Source: an uncultured Alphaproteobacteria bacterium (GTDB lineage Bacteria; Pseudomonadota; Alphaproteobacteria; CAAHEQ01; UBA3637). Taken from it: a stretch of 25,768 bases of DNA. The first letter of the stretch is position 1; each line of letters opens with the position of its first letter. Below are positions 8,100-16,099 of the stretch, piece after piece. Below the pieces are notes generated by a model, which was not told the DNA's origin, ran no database searches, and was given only the letters and a program-made list of their open reading frames with translations. The DNA is taken from assembly GCA_947629595.1 (NCBI GenBank), contig CANREI010000008.1, positions 1 through 25,768 of the forward strand, in the 5' to 3' direction. Made by a program: the position numbers and the translations under genes.

Positions 8100-8894
8100 A
8101 TGCGTCGGATAATTTTAACAGCACTCACACTTTCCATATTGCCGCTTTCGGCTCAGGCTCAAACCGCTTTTTGGAATTATGACGAAAACAATAACGAAAC
8201 GCTGATTCCCGCTCAATGCGACGGGCAGTTCGATGAAACACACGGCGGTGTGTTTATGCCCTCTCCCGATGAATTATATGATCAGGGTGAATTGTTTTTG
8301 CTGGAAAAAGGCGAAACACGCAATAATGCCGGTTACTGTTTGCTTTCTGCCGCCATTCAGGGAAACGTGAAAGCGCAATATCGTGTCGCCCAGTTATATA
8401 ACAAAGGCTTGGTGTTACCGCAAAATGACATTGTGGCCTATCGATGGGCCTTTTTGGCCTCTTTAAACGGCAGTAAAGAAGCCGAACAATTGGCTTTAAC
8501 ATTAGAACAGGTTTTGTCGGCTGATGAAATTAAGTTGGCAACCGATACCATTGAACCGATTTTGCCGACCATGTCTGAGGAAAAAAGTGCAGAACTTCAA
8601 GCGCAGGAAGAGTTATTAGCCGAGAAAAGAGAAACATTGGAAAGTATCAATAAAGAAATTGATGATTTGTTAGGTGTTCATTTCGAAGCGCCGCCGATTA
8701 TCAATCCTGCCGAACAAATTGCCCAAGAAGAAGCGGCAGAGGAACAATCAAATGAAAAAGCCTCTTCAAAAGTCGGCGGCGCAACTGTCAAAGAAACACC
8801 TCAACCCAAAGCGAAAACAAGAGCCCGGGTCAAAACAAATGCCAAGCCCGCCGCAGGTGCCGTTTTTAACGAAAGTGACAGAATGAAAAAATGA
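8100..8894 (+). CDS. Exported Sel1-repeat protein
   Basis: 264 aa, ATG at 8100 after TAGGAGG. The signal peptide is RRIILTALTLSILPLSAQA with cleavage before QTAFW. Residues about 75-135 contain Sel1/TPR-like helical units (AIQGNVKAQYRVAQLYNKG and AYRWAFLASLNGSKEAEQLA). Residues about 155-195 are Glu/Lys-rich and probably coiled coil. The tail is Ala/Lys/Gln-rich and low in complexity. Sel1 repeats usually mediate protein contacts; the partner is unknown. It overlaps the next exported protein by 4 nt (ATGA), so the two are translationally coupled. Confidence 0.8.
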   Translation: MRRIILTALTLSILPLSAQAQTAFWNYDENNNETLIPAQCDGQFDETHGGVFMPSPDELYDQGELFLLEKGETRNNAGYCLLSAAIQGNVKAQYRVAQLYNKGLVLPQNDIVAYRWAFLASLNGSKEAEQLALTLEQVLSADEIKLATDTIEPILPTMSEEKSAELQAQEELLAEKRETLESINKEIDDLLGVHFEAPPIINPAEQIAQEEAAEEQSNEKASSKVGGATVKETPQPKAKTRARVKTNAKPAAGAVFNESDRMKK

Positions 8895-9250
8895 AAAGAG
8901 CCGTCTTTTTAAGCTTTTTGTTAATATCTTCTCTTGCTTGTGCACAAGAGGCTTTTTTACCCGGAACGGAAGACGTTCCTTTAATGGACGGATTAACGGT
9001 GAATCCGACGGCTAATCTTGATTTTGACACACCGGCCGGACAAATTCGCACGGTTAATGCCACGGGAAAATCCTTAACCGGTCAAAAAATCACCGCTTAT
9101 TATCGGCAAACATTGCCGGCACTCGGTTGGCGTTTTGAAAAAGGGAATCGGTTTGTGCGGGAAAAAGATTCCCTTGTTATTACCGTTTTAAAAGAAACAA
9201 AACCCGCCGTTGTTCAGTTTGAAACGACCATGACAAACTTATCCGAATAA
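8891..9250 (+). CDS. Small exported protein of unknown function
   Basis: 119 aa. The signal peptide is KRAVFLSFLLISSLACAQ. The Cys could mark a lipoprotein, but the lipobox is poor (S at -3), so ordinary signal-peptidase cleavage is at least as likely. The mature part starts with FLPGTEDVPLMDGL and contains ITAYYRQTLPALGWRF, a small mixed alpha/beta domain. I cannot assign a function. Its start overlaps the stop of the Sel1-like gene in ATGA, implying one operon and perhaps one envelope complex. Confidence 0.75.
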   Translation: MKRAVFLSFLLISSLACAQEAFLPGTEDVPLMDGLTVNPTANLDFDTPAGQIRTVNATGKSLTGQKITAYYRQTLPALGWRFEKGNRFVREKDSLVITVLKETKPAVVQFETTMTNLSE

Positions 9251-9276
9251 AAATGAATGTCTTTTCAGAAAAACGG

Positions 9277-9305
9277 TTGACTTTTCTTTTTTTTTGATAT
9301 ATAAA
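9277..9305 (+). promoter_or_regulatory. Promoter of rpsT
   Basis: TTGACT, a 17-nt T-rich spacer and TATAAA (both 5/6), 44 nt upstream of the rpsT start. One of the best sigma-70-like promoters in the window. Confidence 0.8.
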
Positions 9306-9348
9306 ACTTATCCTGTAAATAAACTATTTTTTGTTGAGGAAAAAAAAT

Positions 9349-9609
9349 ATGGCTAATATTGCATCTGCAAAAACACGTGTTAAACGGAACGCCAAAAGAA
9401 CAAGAATCAATTCCGACCGCTTAAATGCCGTCAGAACAGCCGTTAAAAAAACAAGAGCCGCCATTGCCGCGGGTGATAAAGAAGCTGCCGAAAGCAGTTT
9501 TAAATCCGCCGAATCGGCTTTAATGCGCGCTGCCGGTAAAAAAGTGATTCACAAGAAAAATGCTTCACGGAAAGTTTCTCGTTTGGCTAACGCCGTTAAA
9601 AAAATGTAA
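9349..9609 (+). CDS. rpsT: 30S ribosomal protein S20
   Basis: 86 aa from the ATG at 9349, which follows GAGGA; the in-frame TTG at 9331 would add residues atypical of S20. The sequence begins ANIASAKTRVKRNAKR and is highly basic and helical throughout, with the conserved C-terminal half GKKVIHKKNASRKVSRLA. S20 binds the 5' domain and helix 44 of 16S rRNA in early 30S assembly. It is transcribed alone, between a clear promoter and a clear terminator, as expected for this gene. Confidence 0.97.
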   Translation: MANIASAKTRVKRNAKRTRINSDRLNAVRTAVKKTRAAIAAGDKEAAESSFKSAESALMRAAGKKVIHKKNASRKVSRLANAVKKM

Positions 9610-9634
9610 AACACGCGTGTTCATCGTTACATTT

Positions 9635-9665
9635 AAAAAAGCACTTTTTTACGGGTGCTTTTTTT
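9635..9665 (+). terminator. Intrinsic terminator after rpsT
   Basis: AAAAAAGCAC and GTGCTTTTTT pair perfectly around a 10-nt loop and end in a T7 run. It sits between rpsT and sdaA. Confidence 0.9.
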
Positions 9666-9694
9666 AATAAAGTCATCAACCGTAAAGGAATAAA

Positions 9695-11071
9695 ATGTAT
9701 TACAGTTATTTTGATATTTTTTCAATCGGTATCGGACCTTCCAGTTCGCATACCGTCGGGCCCATGCGTGCGGCAACGGCATTTGTTACATCTTTAAAAG
9801 AAAAAAATTTGCTGGCAAATATAGCGCATATTCAAGTATTTCTGTACGGTTCTCTGGCTTTAACGGGAATCGGTCACGGCACACCGAATGCCGTGATATA
9901 CGGTTTGATGGGATTAAAAGCCGAATCCGTTGATTTATCACAAAACTATATTGCTCAAATTGAAGAAACACATAAACTTTTATTGGGCGGAACAAAAGAA
10001 ATCGATTTTCGGAAAAACACCGATATTATTTTGGAAAAACAAACATTTCTGCCGCGACATGCCAACGGATTAAAATTTCAGGCTTTCGATTCGAACAAAA
10101 ATCTGCTTTATGAAGACGTTTATTATTCCGTCGGTGGCGGAACCATTGTTCGCGAAGGGGAAGAACAGCCGAAAATCGTGCAACAAAATGTTCCGTATCC
10201 GTTTAACACCGGCGCCGAATTATTACAACTGTGCCGTGAAAACAAAATGAGCATTGCCGATGTTGTTTTCAGAAACGAAGAAGCGTTACGCTCGTTCAAA
10301 GCGGTTAAAAGTCATACGGAACGCATATTGCATGTTATGAATAACTGCATTGAAAGAGGCATTGTTACGGAAGGACAACTGCCCGGTGAATTACGATTAG
10401 TCCGCCGAGCGCCTACCATTTATCGACGATTGGAAGAAAAATTCCATCAGAATGATGAAGATGCTTTAATGATTGTTGATTGGATTAACTTATGGGCATT
10501 TGCCGTTGCGGAAGAAAATGCCTGCGGCGGACAAATCGTAACGGCACCGACCATGGGATCGGCCGGTGTTATTCCCGCCGTTTTGCGCTATTATTCCCGG
10601 TTTGCTTCTAAAAAATCACCGTTTGATATTGCCATCGGACAAGGATTATTTCTCTTAACGGCCTCTGCCGTTTGCAGTTTATATCGCTCAAATGCCTCTA
10701 TTTCGGGTGCGGAAGTCGGCTGTCAGGGTGAAATCGGTGTGGCGGCTTCCATGGCTGCTGCCGGATTAACGGCAGCCATGGGCGGTTCAACGGCACAAAT
10801 TGAAAATGCGGCGGAAATTGCCATGGAGCATCACTTAGGGCTGACGTGCGATCCGATTTGCGGCTTGGTGCAAGTGCCTTGTATTGAGAGAAACGCCATC
10901 AGCGCCGTTAAAGCCGTTAATGCGGCACGTTTGGCCATTCGCGGCAACGGCAATCATCTGGTCACGTTGGACAGCGTGATTAAAACCATGTTGGAAACGG
11001 GGCAAAATCTGTCCAGCGGCTATAAAGAAACATCACTGGCCGGATTAGCCAAAAACGCTTTCACCTGCTAA
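9695..11071 (+). CDS. sdaA: L-serine ammonia-lyase, iron-sulfur type, single chain
   Basis: 458 aa, the length of the E. coli SdaA type. It deaminates L-serine to pyruvate and ammonia with a [4Fe-4S] cluster and no pyridoxal phosphate. The N-terminal beta domain starts FDIFSIGIGPSSSHTVGPMR, the diagnostic substrate and regulatory motif. The C-terminal alpha domain has ACGGQIVTAPTMGSAG, GCQGEIGVAAS (Cys343) and CDPICGLVQVPC (Cys385 and Cys396). The three cysteines lie where the family places its cluster ligands. The ATG at 9695 follows AAAGGAA. It lies 30 bp beyond the rpsT terminator with no obvious promoter of its own, so read-through expression is possible. Its stop overlaps the convergent J-domain gene by 4 nt. 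Confidence 0.96.
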   Translation: MYYSYFDIFSIGIGPSSSHTVGPMRAATAFVTSLKEKNLLANIAHIQVFLYGSLALTGIGHGTPNAVIYGLMGLKAESVDLSQNYIAQIEETHKLLLGGTKEIDFRKNTDIILEKQTFLPRHANGLKFQAFDSNKNLLYEDVYYSVGGGTIVREGEEQPKIVQQNVPYPFNTGAELLQLCRENKMSIADVVFRNEEALRSFKAVKSHTERILHVMNNCIERGIVTEGQLPGELRLVRRAPTIYRRLEEKFHQNDEDALMIVDWINLWAFAVAEENACGGQIVTAPTMGSAGVIPAVLRYYSRFASKKSPFDIAIGQGLFLLTASAVCSLYRSNASISGAEVGCQGEIGVAASMAAAGLTAAMGGSTAQIENAAEIAMEHHLGLTCDPICGLVQVPCIERNAISAVKAVNAARLAIRGNGNHLVTLDSVIKTMLETGQNLSSGYKETSLAGLAKNAFTC

Positions 11072-11634
11072 CCTTTGTTACGGGAAGATAAATAAGTCGT
11101 TAAATAGCGGTAATGATCAAGTAACTCTTTAAAAAGAGCCTCATTTTTATTATCACCGCCATTGGCATCGGGATGATATTTTTTCGCCAACTTTTTAAAT
11201 TGCTTTTTCACTTCCGTTAAGTTCAGCGGAAAAGAAACTTCCAAAAACTTTATGGCGGCAGCCAATTTTTTATCTGTTTTGTCGGGTGTTCGCGGCGGAT
11301 TATATTTTCCGCTCATTCCGAGTTCTTCTTCATTAAAAAACCCGAACGAATCATGCAGGTTTTCCGTCATACGCCGAAAAGTTTGATTTTGCCCGAGTTT
11401 CCATGTCGGCCGTTGCCATGTCATATCGTTTTGAATGTGTTGTTCAATTTCATCACCGGATAATCCCTGATAAAAATCCCAATTTTTATTATATTCGGTC
11501 ACATGCTTTAAACAAAACCAATAATAACTGTTCAAGTTTCTGTCTTTCGGCGCCCGAAACTGCCCGTTTTCGGGACAACCGGGATAATCACACGGCCGAA
11601 AAGGCGCTTCTTTTTGCCTCTTTTTATAAATCAT
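11068..11634 (-). CDS. J-domain (DnaJ-like) protein
   Basis: 188 aa. The J domain is C-terminal, residues about 125-183, with helix II KKQFKKLAKKYHPD carrying the HPD motif needed to stimulate Hsp70/DnaK ATPase. There is no G/F region or zinc domain, so it is a type III (DjlA/HscB-like in layout) co-chaperone. The N-terminal part holds CDYPGC and FCLKH cysteine/histidine pairs that may bind a metal, and WDFYQGLSGDEI. I associate this layout with alphaproteobacterial J proteins. It starts one nucleotide after the GT11 stop, with its GGAGG inside the GT11 coding end, so it is the last gene of the ABC-GT11 operon. Client unknown. Confidence 0.88.
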   Translation of the reverse strand: MIYKKRQKEAPFRPCDYPGCPENGQFRAPKDRNLNSYYWFCLKHVTEYNKNWDFYQGLSGDEIEQHIQNDMTWQRPTWKLGQNQTFRRMTENLHDSFGFFNEEELGMSGKYNPPRTPDKTDKKLAAAIKFLEVSFPLNLTEVKKQFKKLAKKYHPDANGGDNKNEALFKELLDHYRYLTTYLSSRNKG

Positions 11635-11635
11635 A

Positions 11636-12994
11636 TTATTTGTTTTCCTCCAAGGACGGGTAAATCAGTCTTTGTTTTTTCGGATGATAAGTAATCCCGC
11701 TTTCAATTTCAATCCACCCAGGCACGCGCATATAATTCAGCCAATTTCGATTCCACGGATCCCATATATCCGGATATGTGACGATTTTATCGGGATTTTT
11801 ATTCAACAAAGCCGCCCACCACGAAAAAGTGGAATTAGCAATAATATTATGTTTACATAAGCTCATCAATTGCATATCACGAAAATCCGATGAATATTGA
11901 TTCACGCGAACAACTTCAAACGGAACGTTTATCTTTAATTTCTTTTCGGCTTTTTCCGGATTATTTGAAAAAACATAAAATGTCGGATTTTGCGTTTGTT
12001 TTAAAATGTAATCAACGGCATTTTGATAATATTTTGACCGACTTAAATCAGGATATCCGTGCCAAACATAATCCCCCAAACGCACATGCAAACAAACACT
12101 GTTTTGCGATTGAAGTTTTTGAGCCCATTTTATATTTTCTTTTTCTGTCAACGGCTTAAATTTAAGCTTTTCCTGAATAAGAGCCACGCTGTCTTCAATG
12201 TTTTTATAAGCCTGATGATATCCGTTGATTGAAACAATATCGGAACGGAAATGCAAACTTTCGTTAAAATTAAAAGAGCCGGTTATTCGCTTCTTCTTCA
12301 TCCGGTTTAATCTGGTTTTCAGCTCATTCGCAAACGGAGCATGGTAAAAAAGCAATTCTGACCAATTTGTTTGGAAAGCATTTATAATACCCGGATTATA
12401 CCACAGAAATTTTTTGTGAAATCGTTTGGCATAACTTAAACAGCCGGCATACACAAACATTTGATTACCTAATCCGTGATTTGACATTTCCTCCCAAATA
12501 TAAAAATTCAACCATTCATCGTTTAAAATAAAGGCAACCGCTTTCTCGGCCGCTTTTTCGGGTGAAACAGGGGAAATATAGGTAGAAGCCAATGACGGTT
12601 CCAAATAATCAGGCAACAGAGGAGTCTTTTTTCTGTCAAAATAAAACAAATGCACATATTGCGCATTATTATTTGTTGAGAAAAATTTTAATTTTCCGAA
12701 ATCCGTCAAAAAAACAGGAATTGTTTGAAACGGTTGGTTTTGAAGCATTTCATCCGCGATAATAAAAGAGCTTGTCATGGGGCAATCGGGCGTGTAAATC
12801 GGATAAACATTTTTATTTGTTAATTTTTGAACCAAAGTCAACACAAAACGGGCTTCAAACAAATTATCGGGTTTTAACCAAAGGCAAGCGCGTGTTTTTC
12901 CCGTTAAATGATATGAGAAAAAAGCAAGCAGACAAACGCTGATGACAATAAGCGCTTTTTTAATGGTGAATATTAAACCTGTTTCCGCTTTCAT
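11636..12994 (-). CDS. GT11-family fucosyltransferase (alpha-1,2 type) with membrane anchor and novel N-terminal region
   Basis: 452 aa; typical bacterial GT11 enzymes are nearer 300. The GT11 part begins near residue 165 with SNHGLGNQMFVYAG, the conserved GGLGNQ-like motif. It contains CLHVRLGDYVWHG (GDP-fucose-binding HxRxGD motif), TFYVFSNNPEKA and NSTFSWWAALLN. The family transfers fucose in alpha-1,2 linkage, usually to galactose. Residues 12-30 are one transmembrane anchor (KALIVISVCLLAFFSYHL). Residues about 33-160 are an extension I do not recognise. The start overlaps the upstream permease gene by 35 nt. Its position behind an ABC-2 exporter suggests the glycan or glycolipid is modified and moved in one pathway. 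Because the tract-bearing permease lies upstream, frame changes there could reduce its expression by polarity. Confidence 0.88.
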   Translation of the reverse strand: MKAETGLIFTIKKALIVISVCLLAFFSYHLTGKTRACLWLKPDNLFEARFVLTLVQKLTNKNVYPIYTPDCPMTSSFIIADEMLQNQPFQTIPVFLTDFGKLKFFSTNNNAQYVHLFYFDRKKTPLLPDYLEPSLASTYISPVSPEKAAEKAVAFILNDEWLNFYIWEEMSNHGLGNQMFVYAGCLSYAKRFHKKFLWYNPGIINAFQTNWSELLFYHAPFANELKTRLNRMKKKRITGSFNFNESLHFRSDIVSINGYHQAYKNIEDSVALIQEKLKFKPLTEKENIKWAQKLQSQNSVCLHVRLGDYVWHGYPDLSRSKYYQNAVDYILKQTQNPTFYVFSNNPEKAEKKLKINVPFEVVRVNQYSSDFRDMQLMSLCKHNIIANSTFSWWAALLNKNPDKIVTYPDIWDPWNRNWLNYMRVPGWIEIESGITYHPKKQRLIYPSLEENK

Positions 12995-13745
12995 ATTTTT
13001 TTAACCCGTAAGAAAAAACAAAAATACTGAAACTCAAAAAGAAAATACTCGCTGTTATTAAATAGATTAACGTTACTGCTGAAAAAGTATGCACCAATTC
13101 AACCGGCAAAATGGAAATAAAACCGATGGGCAAAAGAGAACAGAAAAACAATTTCAAATATCCGGTATAAATACTTCCGGGATACCCCGCGATATTGAAA
13201 AACATAAAAAATATGCGTTCACCGACATCCGATGAATTTTGAATAAAAAACGGCAAACTGCTGATTAAAATATTGAGTGCCAAAAACACGCAAATTCCCG
13301 AAAAGATAAAACAAAGCACTAACGGCAAGTTTGAAAAAGAAACCAAACCGGAAAAGAAAATCAACAAAACACCCGTGATAAAATCACCGATTCCCGACGG
13401 ATCACAAACGGAACACCCCACGTTAAACAAAACATGACGCGGAATCACCAAAAAGGAATCCAACTCGCCGTTTTCAATGAGACGCATTAAATGAATACCG
13501 ATACCGCGAAAGAAAATCGGCCAAATCGAAAACGTGAGAATAACCAAGCCTGTCATAAACATAAAATCATTGAAAGTCCACGAATGAATGATCGGAAAAT
13601 TTAAAAACATTAAATACCACGCATATAACAACATCAGGTTATTTAAAATCATAAATAAAATGCGCAGAATAAACACTTTTTTCAAGGCAAACGCCTGTTT
13701 AAAACCGATTTTAATCAGTTTTTGATAGTAAATTATTTTATCCAT
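12960..13745 (-). CDS. ABC-2 type transporter permease (second subunit)
   Basis: 261 aa, with about six hydrophobic helices. The N-terminal amphipathic segment YYQKLIKIGFKQAFALKK and the later IENGELDSFLVIPR match the ABC2_membrane_6/DUF990 permease group. In this group two different permeases usually sit beside one ATPase. The start overlaps the first permease gene by 8 nt and the end overlaps GT11 by 35 nt. Substrate unknown; export of a lipid-linked glycan is suggested only by the adjacent glycosyltransferase. Confidence 0.85.
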   Translation of the reverse strand: MDKIIYYQKLIKIGFKQAFALKKVFILRILFMILNNLMLLYAWYLMFLNFPIIHSWTFNDFMFMTGLVILTFSIWPIFFRGIGIHLMRLIENGELDSFLVIPRHVLFNVGCSVCDPSGIGDFITGVLLIFFSGLVSFSNLPLVLCFIFSGICVFLALNILISSLPFFIQNSSDVGERIFFMFFNIAGYPGSIYTGYLKLFFCSLLPIGFISILPVELVHTFSAVTLIYLITASIFFLSFSIFVFSYGLKKYESGNRFNIHH

Positions 13746-14529
13746 AAACGCACACCCTTTTCCGAATCATTTTAAATAAAATAATCAATGCGCCCGCCAG
13801 AAGTGCATTCCAGACAATTAAATGAAGAAAAACCGTGAAGGCTTTTTCAAAAGAAAAATCGTAAATTAAAGAAGCAACACCATATCCCGTCCACCCGAAC
13901 GGCGTCATTAAACAAACTTTTTGAAACCACGCGGGATAAAAAATAATCGGGAAAAACAAACCGCCCAACACATATTCGCATTTTTGCACAATCCAAAAAA
14001 ACGGCAACGGATCATACAAATATAACGCCGACAAACCGATAAACACCATACAAAGTGAAGCAAAACAAGCGCTTAATATCAATAATCCGAAAACAATCGG
14101 CACATAAATCGGGTTAATCGGTAAAAACGAGCCGGTTAAAAGATAAATCATTCCCGCACCGACACAAAACAAAACCGGTAATCGAATCAAATAAATTCCC
14201 AAGCACTCGCAGAAATTCAATAAAACAAAATGCACCGGCCGAATAAACTGATAGGCAATGTTTCCCGTTCGCACTTCTTCTTCAATTTCTTTCACGCGGC
14301 CTTCCGGTCGCGAAAATTGCAAACCGGCCCCAACGGTTAAATAACTTAAAAAAGAAACAGGATCAATCACCATACTTGATTCGCCCGCTTTCAATACAAG
14401 CCAAAATTTATGAAAAATCACAATCATACAACACAAAAAAATTACACGAATCAAAAATACCCCCCCCCCCCGCGAGCTTTGAAGTTGTTCTTTCATATTC
14501 ATTAAAACGGCAAGGAAATAAGGTTTCAT
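13738..14529 (-). CDS. ABC-2 type transporter permease with a poly-G tract (first subunit)
   Basis: 263 aa and about six transmembrane helices. GRVKEIEEEVRTGNIAYQFIRP is the cytosolic coupling region seen in ABC2_membrane_6-type permeases. The start overlaps the ATPase stop as ATGA, so translation is coupled. Codons 20-24 (Arg-Gly-Gly-Gly-Val) are encoded across a run of 12 G. In the given sequence the gene is in frame (ON), but a one-base slip would truncate it soon after residue 24. It pairs with the 12960-13745 permease and the 14526 ATPase. Confidence 0.85.
   Translation of the reverse strand: MKPYFLAVLMNMKEQLQSSRGGGVFLIRVIFLCCMIVIFHKFWLVLKAGESSMVIDPVSFLSYLTVGAGLQFSRPEGRVKEIEEEVRTGNIAYQFIRPVHFVLLNFCECLGIYLIRLPVLFCVGAGMIYLLTGSFLPINPIYVPIVFGLLILSACFASLCMVFIGLSALYLYDPLPFFWIVQKCEYVLGGLFFPIIFYPAWFQKVCLMTPFGWTGYGVASLIYDFSFEKAFTVFLHLIVWNALLAGALIILFKMIRKRVCVYG
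14460..14471. repeat. Homopolymeric C12/G12 tract, candidate phase-variation site
   Basis: Twelve consecutive C on the plus strand (G on the coding strand) at codons 20-24 of the first ABC-2 permease gene. The run is striking in this AT-rich genome, where glycine is mostly encoded GGC/GGT. Tracts of this length are hypermutable in many host-adapted bacteria. Confidence 0.9.
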
Positions 14530-15419
14530 TTTCTGTATATGGAAGCAATAACGGTTTCTAAATCAATGGAACGCACAAACACATTTGAAAATGTTTGCGC
14601 AGATAAAATTTTTTGTAATTCGGAAATCTTTTCTTTATTTTGAAGGGATATTTCTTCAATTTTTCCCGATTTTTTCTCAACACATAAAACCTGACCGGCA
14701 CCGTATTTTTCTTTTAAGTTTTGAAGCGGGGAATCCAGTAATAATTTGCCGTGGTTGATGAGTAAAATGCGTTGACAAAGTGATTCAATGTCTCCCACGT
14801 CATGAGAGGTTAAAAAAACGGTTGTTCCCTCTTTTTGGGCCTGCTTTAACAAAAAAGAGCGAAACAAATGTTTGGCTTCAATGTCAAGACCCAGCGTCGG
14901 TTCGTCCAAAAACAAAACCGACGGGCGATGTAACAGTGACGCAATCAATTCACAGCGCATTCGTTGCCCCAGTGACAAATTTTTAACCGGTAAATTTAAG
15001 CAATCTTCAATTTCAAATTGCTCAGCCAGTTCATGAATGCGGGATTTCGCTTCCCGAGATGACAGATTATAAGCTGCCGCCGATACGCAATAGCTGTCCA
15101 TCGGGGATAAATGATAATACAGTTGCGATTTCTGCCCGAAAATAACGCCGATTTGGCGTACCAGTTTTTCTCTGTTTTTCCACGGAATGAACCCTAAAAC
15201 AGAGGCGTTACCCGATGAGGGATATAAAATAGACGTTAACATTTTGATGGTTGTTGATTTTCCGCCCCCGTTCGGCCCGATAAAAGCAACAATTTCACCG
15301 GCTTTAACCTCAAAGGAAAGATCGGAAACGGCTTTCTTTTTAACAACTTTTCCGAAAAAACCTTGTTTTCGTTTAAAAATTTTTGTTAATTGCTCTGCAA
15401 TAATAACCGTTTCCGTCAA
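14526..15419 (-). CDS. ABC-2 type transporter ATP-binding protein
   Basis: 297 aa from a TTG at 15419, chosen because GGGAG lies eight nt upstream. Another in-frame TTG at 15434 would add five residues but has no ribosome-binding site and lies within about 12 nt of the predicted transcription start. Motifs in order: Walker A GPNGGGKST, Q-loop FGQKSQLYYHLS, signature LSLGQ, Walker B VLFLDEP, H-loop TSHD. It hydrolyses ATP to drive export through the two permeases encoded next. The N-terminal KRKQGFFGKVVKKKAV insert before Walker A is typical of the viologen-exporter/DUF990-associated ATPases. First gene of a five-gene operon with a consensus promoter. Confidence 0.93.
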   Translation of the reverse strand: MTETVIIAEQLTKIFKRKQGFFGKVVKKKAVSDLSFEVKAGEIVAFIGPNGGGKSTTIKMLTSILYPSSGNASVLGFIPWKNREKLVRQIGVIFGQKSQLYYHLSPMDSYCVSAAAYNLSSREAKSRIHELAEQFEIEDCLNLPVKNLSLGQRMRCELIASLLHRPSVLFLDEPTLGLDIEAKHLFRSFLLKQAQKEGTTVFLTSHDVGDIESLCQRILLINHGKLLLDSPLQNLKEKYGAGQVLCVEKKSGKIEEISLQNKEKISELQKILSAQTFSNVFVRSIDLETVIASIYRK

Positions 15420-15451
15420 CTTGAAATCTCCCAATATAAAATATCGAGAAA

Positions 15452-15480
15452 AGTATACTTCAAAACGTTTATCTTGTCAA
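15452..15480 (-). promoter_or_regulatory. Strong promoter of the ABC-GT11-DnaJ operon
   Basis: Minus-strand TTGACA, a 17-nt spacer and TATACT (6/6 and 5/6). It lies just beyond the stop of the XRE gene and upstream of the ATPase start. Confidence 0.85.
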
Positions 15481-15496
15481 CTCTTTTAATATGAAA

Positions 15497-15832
15497 TTAT
15501 GATTTTTTATGATACCGTAATAATTTGGTAAAAGCCTCTAAAAATTCTTTGGGTTGATCTTGTATTTCCAACATTAAATCTGTTAATTCGGGCGGAAAAT
15601 TTTCATAATCGGGATATTCGCGCGGCAGCAATAATTGATACGGTTCAATACCGAAAACTTCGGCAATGGATTCGAGCGTTGACAATTTTGTACTGGCAAT
15701 ATTATTTTCCAACTGACAAACCATTTCAACCGTTTTGCCGATTTGTTCCGCCAATTGAGATTGTGTCATTTTCATTTTTTTACGATATCTTTTAATGTTA
15801 GCGGCAACAATAACGCGTAATGCGTCGTTCAT
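15497..15832 (-). CDS. XRE-family (Cro/CI-type) transcriptional regulator
   Basis: 111 aa, ATG after AAGGAAA. Residues about 8-65 are an HTH_3 domain: IKRYRKKMKMTQSQLAEQIG, then the recognition-helix region VEMVCQLENNIASTKLSTLE and IAEVFGIEPYQLL. The ~40-residue C-terminal tail (PELTDLMLEIQDQPKEFLEAF) is helical and probably mediates dimer contacts or ligand sensing. It lies between the ABC-operon promoter (same direction, 17 bp downstream of its stop) and a divergent outer membrane protein gene; either could be a target. Its own promoter overlaps a direct repeat (see findings). Confidence 0.9.
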   Translation of the reverse strand: MNDALRVIVAANIKRYRKKMKMTQSQLAEQIGKTVEMVCQLENNIASTKLSTLESIAEVFGIEPYQLLLPREYPDYENFPPELTDLMLEIQDQPKEFLEAFTKLLRYHKKS

Positions 15833-15888
15833 TTTATTTTCCTTATATTAAAAATTATTTCGAATGAATATTTAGATTTCCGGATAAT

Positions 15889-15916
15889 ATTATAATTTCA
15901 ATGATATTTTTTTCAA
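15889..15916 (-). promoter_or_regulatory. Promoter of the XRE regulator
   Basis: Minus-strand TTGAAA, a 16-nt spacer and TATAAT (5/6 and 6/6), 56 nt upstream of the XRE start. Plus-strand copies of TTTCAATGA at 15896-15904 and 15911-15919 overlap it. Confidence 0.7.
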
Positions 15917-16009
15917 TGAAGTCATAATTTAATATTTTGTATATATTTCCGCTTTTTTATAATTTTTATTTAAATTTCAGTTTTATTTTTATCCTTTTTA
16001 CTACATCTC

Positions 16010-16038
16010 TTGACATCTTGAAGAATAAATAATAAAGT
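16010..16038 (+). promoter_or_regulatory. Promoter of the outer membrane protein gene
   Basis: TTGACA, a 17-nt spacer and TAAAGT, about 60 nt upstream of the start at 16100. Perfect -35, moderate -10. Confidence 0.65.
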
Positions 16039-16099
16039 TATTTCATTGGCTCTGACCAAAACAATTATGAAACACGACCCTCTTTTTCGGAGAAAAATA

